Below are positions 6,003-7,926 of a stretch of 7,926 nt of DNA, in pieces. This stretch comes from Microcaldota archaeon. Its GTDB lineage: Archaea; Micrarchaeota; Micrarchaeia; Micrarchaeales; Micrarchaeaceae. The stretch lies in the NCBI GenBank assembly GCA_027365815.1, contig DAHXLV010000021.1, positions 1 through 7,926 of the forward strand, written 5' to 3'. Under the pieces are notes generated by a model. That model worked only from the letters and a program-made list of their open reading frames with translations. It searched no databases and was not told the origin of the DNA. A program made the translations under genes and the position numbers. The number at the start of each line of letters is the position of its first letter. Position 1 is the first letter of the stretch.

Positions 6003-6006
6003 GGTG
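6003..6006 (+). promoter_or_regulatory. Ribosome binding site of polB
   Basis: GGTG lies five bases before the GTG at 6012. It favours that start over the in-frame GTG at 6030, which has only a purine run too close to it. Confidence 0.45.
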
Positions 6007-6011
6007 CTTAT

Positions 6012-7926
6012 GTGAAGATAGAGGGGGCTGTGCTCGATATAGACTATCTGCTTAACAGCGAGGGCGTTGCTGAGATACGCCTGACGCTTAAGGGCTCTGA
6101 CGGGAAAACCTACGAGGTATTCGACAGCGCCTTCAAGCCTTATTTCTACCTGGTGCCCTCATCGAAGATCGACCTGACGGAGCTCATGGGCGTCTCGGCT
6201 GCGGACAGCGGAGGGAGCATAAGGGCCGCAAAGATAGAGGCGTGCAAGCGCAGGGTGCTCGGAAAGGAGGAGGATGCGCTGAAGATCTTCGTTAAGAGCC
6301 CGATGGGTGTGCCGAAGCTCAGCGGCGCGATGGGCAGGTACGGCACCTGCTACGAATATGACATACCTTTTGCCAAGAGGTACACGATAGACAAGGACCT
6401 GACCCCGCTGGCAAACTACGAAATCGAGGTCGAGGTAGGCGGCAGGCTTTCACTTAAAGGCATGAGGCCGCTTGAGAGCTCCAAGCCTGTTGAGTACAAC
6501 ATGATGTGCTTCGATATAGAGGTGTACAACCCGTTGGGCATACCAAGGCCCGACAAGGATCCGGTGATAATGATAAGCTACACTTACCGCTCAGGCGGCA
6601 GCTCCGGGGCGGGGGTGATCACGTTCAGGCAGGTAAACAAGGAATTTGTTTCTGTAGTAAAGGATGAGAAGGAGCTCTTCGCGGCGTTTGCAAAGAGGGT
6701 GAGAGAGCTCGACATCGACATAATAGTGGGTTACAACTCGGCCAACTTCGACATAAGGTACCTGCTCGACAGGGCGAGGCGCATAGGGGTTAAATTCAAC
6801 CTGAGCAGGTACGAGGGGGAAACCAGGCTGGAGAGCCACGGGCTCGTGCAGCGCGTCAAGATAGGCGGCATGGTGCACGTGGATATGTACCAGGTTGTCA
6901 AGTTCATATCCATAGTCGGCGCGGCCGAGAGCATACTCAAGCTCAACAGCTATACGCTCAAGAACGTGTACGAAGCGATAAGCGGGGGCAAGAAGACTAA
7001 CGTGGAGAAGATGAACATATACAAGCTGTGGGATGGCACGGCCAAGGAGCTTGAAACGCTTGCTGAATACAACCTGAGCGACTCGTATGCGCTGCAGGAG
7101 GTCTATGACATGTTCGTGCCGATAATGATAGAGATGTCACGAACCACAGGTGATGTGCTGAGCGACACGGCTGTGTCGACAACCGGCCAGCTGGTGGATT
7201 ACCTGTGCATGCGGTACGCGAACAGGGCGAACGAGATGATACCCAACAAGCCCACCGATGGAGAGATCCGCACAAGGCTTGCGAGCCCCATAGAGGGCGC
7301 ATACGTGAAGACCCCCGAGCCGGGGATCTACGACAACCTGCTCATATTCGACTTCAGGGGTTTGTACCCGTCGATAATCATATCGTACAACATAGACCCG
7401 GCAACGGTCTGCTACGACTGCACGGAGTACTACGAGTCGCCGCTTGGCACGAAGTTCGACAAGAAAAGGAAGGGGATCATACCAAACATATTGAAGATGC
7501 TGATAGACCAGAGAGCGAGCGTGAAGAAGCAGTACAAGAAGAACCCGGATGATAAGTTCCTTGGGGCAAGGTCATCTGCGCTGAAGATATTATCCAACTC
7601 GTTTTATGGATATCTCGGATACGCAAGGTCGCGCTGGTATTCGCGGGATTGCGCCGGCAGCGTTACCGCTTACGGGAGGCAGTATATCAAGGACACGATA
7701 AAGGCGGCTGAGGACCGGGGCTTCAGGGTGCTTTACGGTGACACGGATTCGGTGGTGCTGCTGCTTGGCAGCAAGACGAAGGAGGACGCGCTCGCCTTCC
7801 TCAAGGAGTTCAATGCAAAGCTGCCTGAGAACATGGAGCTGGAGCTTGAGGATTTCTACACACGCGGGGTGTTCGTAGGCAGGAAGACCGATACAGGCAT
7901 ATCAGGCGCGAAGAAGAAGTACGCGA
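6012..7926 (+). CDS. polB: Family B DNA polymerase, archaeal replicative type (3' truncated)
   Basis: Replicative DNA polymerase with 3'-5' proofreading; the first 638 residues are visible, and roughly 150-200 (thumb end) lie beyond the window. The N-terminal domain resembles Pyrococcus Pol: VLDIDY (7-12), FKPYFY (41-46), GVP (99-101) and YDIPFAKRYTIDK (116-128). Exonuclease: Exo I FDIE (D168, E170), Exo II YNSANFD (D247), Exo III YNLSD (D357), all acidic residues present. The linker motif is EGAYVK (428-433). Polymerase: motif A DFRGLYPSII (D447), motif B KILSNSFYGYLGYARSRWY (from K525), motif C YGDTDSV (D577, D579), then FYTRGVFVG and KKKYA at the edge. The start is GTG at 6012: an in-frame TAA at 5994 blocks extension, and GGTG precedes it. 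The GTG at 6030 would give a start closer to Pyrococcus. No TATA box lies in the 46-base gap, so co-transcription with the SecB-like gene is likely. Confidence 0.97.
   Translation, partial: MKIEGAVLDIDYLLNSEGVAEIRLTLKGSDGKTYEVFDSAFKPYFYLVPSSKIDLTELMGVSAADSGGSIRAAKIEACKRRVLGKEEDALKIFVKSPMGVPKLSGAMGRYGTCYEYDIPFAKRYTIDKDLTPLANYEIEVEVGGRLSLKGMRPLESSKPVEYNMMCFDIEVYNPLGIPRPDKDPVIMISYTYRSGGSSGAGVITFRQVNKEFVSVVKDEKELFAAFAKRVRELDIDIIVGYNSANFDIRYLLDRARRIGVKFNLSRYEGETRLESHGLVQRVKIGGMVHVDMYQVVKFISIVGAAESILKLNSYTLKNVYEAISGGKKTNVEKMNIYKLWDGTAKELETLAEYNLSDSYALQEVYDMFVPIMIEMSRTTGDVLSDTAVSTTGQLVDYLCMRYANRANEMIPNKPTDGEIRTRLASPIEGAYVKTPEPGIYDNLLIFDFRGLYPSIIISYNIDPATVCYDCTEYYESPLGTKFDKKRKGIIPNILKMLIDQRASVKKQYKKNPDDKFLGARSSALKILSNSFYGYLGYARSRWYSRDCAGSVTAYGRQYIKDTIKAAEDRGFRVLYGDTDSVVLLLGSKTKEDALAFLKEFNAKLPENMELELEDFYTRGVFVGRKTDTGISGAKKKYA

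Noticed and set aside
5998..6006. CACCTGGTG palindrome covering the polB ribosome binding site
   Set aside because: Arms of four bases around a single-base centre cannot form a stable hairpin; no evidence for a switch.

Overview
The window reads as a stretch of an archaeal chromosome. The evidence is an archaeal/eukaryal-type phenylalanyl-tRNA synthetase (PheS with a long helix-turn-helix-like N-terminus, and a short ~540-residue PheT), a family B DNA polymerase closest in layout to the Pyrococcus enzyme, TATA-box promoters at the expected distance from starts, and GGTG-type ribosome binding sites. Compact gene packing, GTG starts and heavy use of ATA/AGG codons also fit. Small hypothetical genes around core information genes suggest a DPANN lineage such as Micrarchaeota, but that placement is inference and no marker here proves it.

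Layout: (1) bases 2-247, the 3' end of an unrecognised gene with a striking C-terminal tail of CxC pairs, followed 14 bases later by a 233-residue hypothetical protein (262-963) with a predicted ferredoxin-like fold similar to heavy-metal-associated domains but without the CxxC metal site. (2) A separately promoted 174-residue winged-helix-like protein (1007-1531). It meets pheT tail to tail with only 4 bases between the stops. (3) A leftward operon, read 5435 to 1536: a secreted, C-terminally anchored, sequon-rich surface protein, then pheS (GTG start) and pheT. Gaps are 6 and 3 bases, and each downstream ribosome binding site is built from the upstream stop-codon region. (4) A 113-base divergent promoter region (5436-5548). 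(5) A rightward pair: a 138-residue SecB-like protein (5549-5965) and the family B DNA polymerase, which runs off the right edge (6012-7926, first 638 residues).

PheS and PheT together form the (alpha-beta)2 synthetase that charges tRNA-Phe. The polymerase carries an intact exonuclease and, as far as visible, all polymerase motifs. The points most worth a second look are substitutions in normally invariant parts of PheRS (the PheT editing region TGTD to TSTS; the PheS amino-acid pocket FHQxEG to LRQYDG), the surface protein in the PheRS operon, the SecB-like protein in an archaeon, and the cysteine tail of the first gene. No mobile element, CRISPR array, tRNA or rRNA was found.
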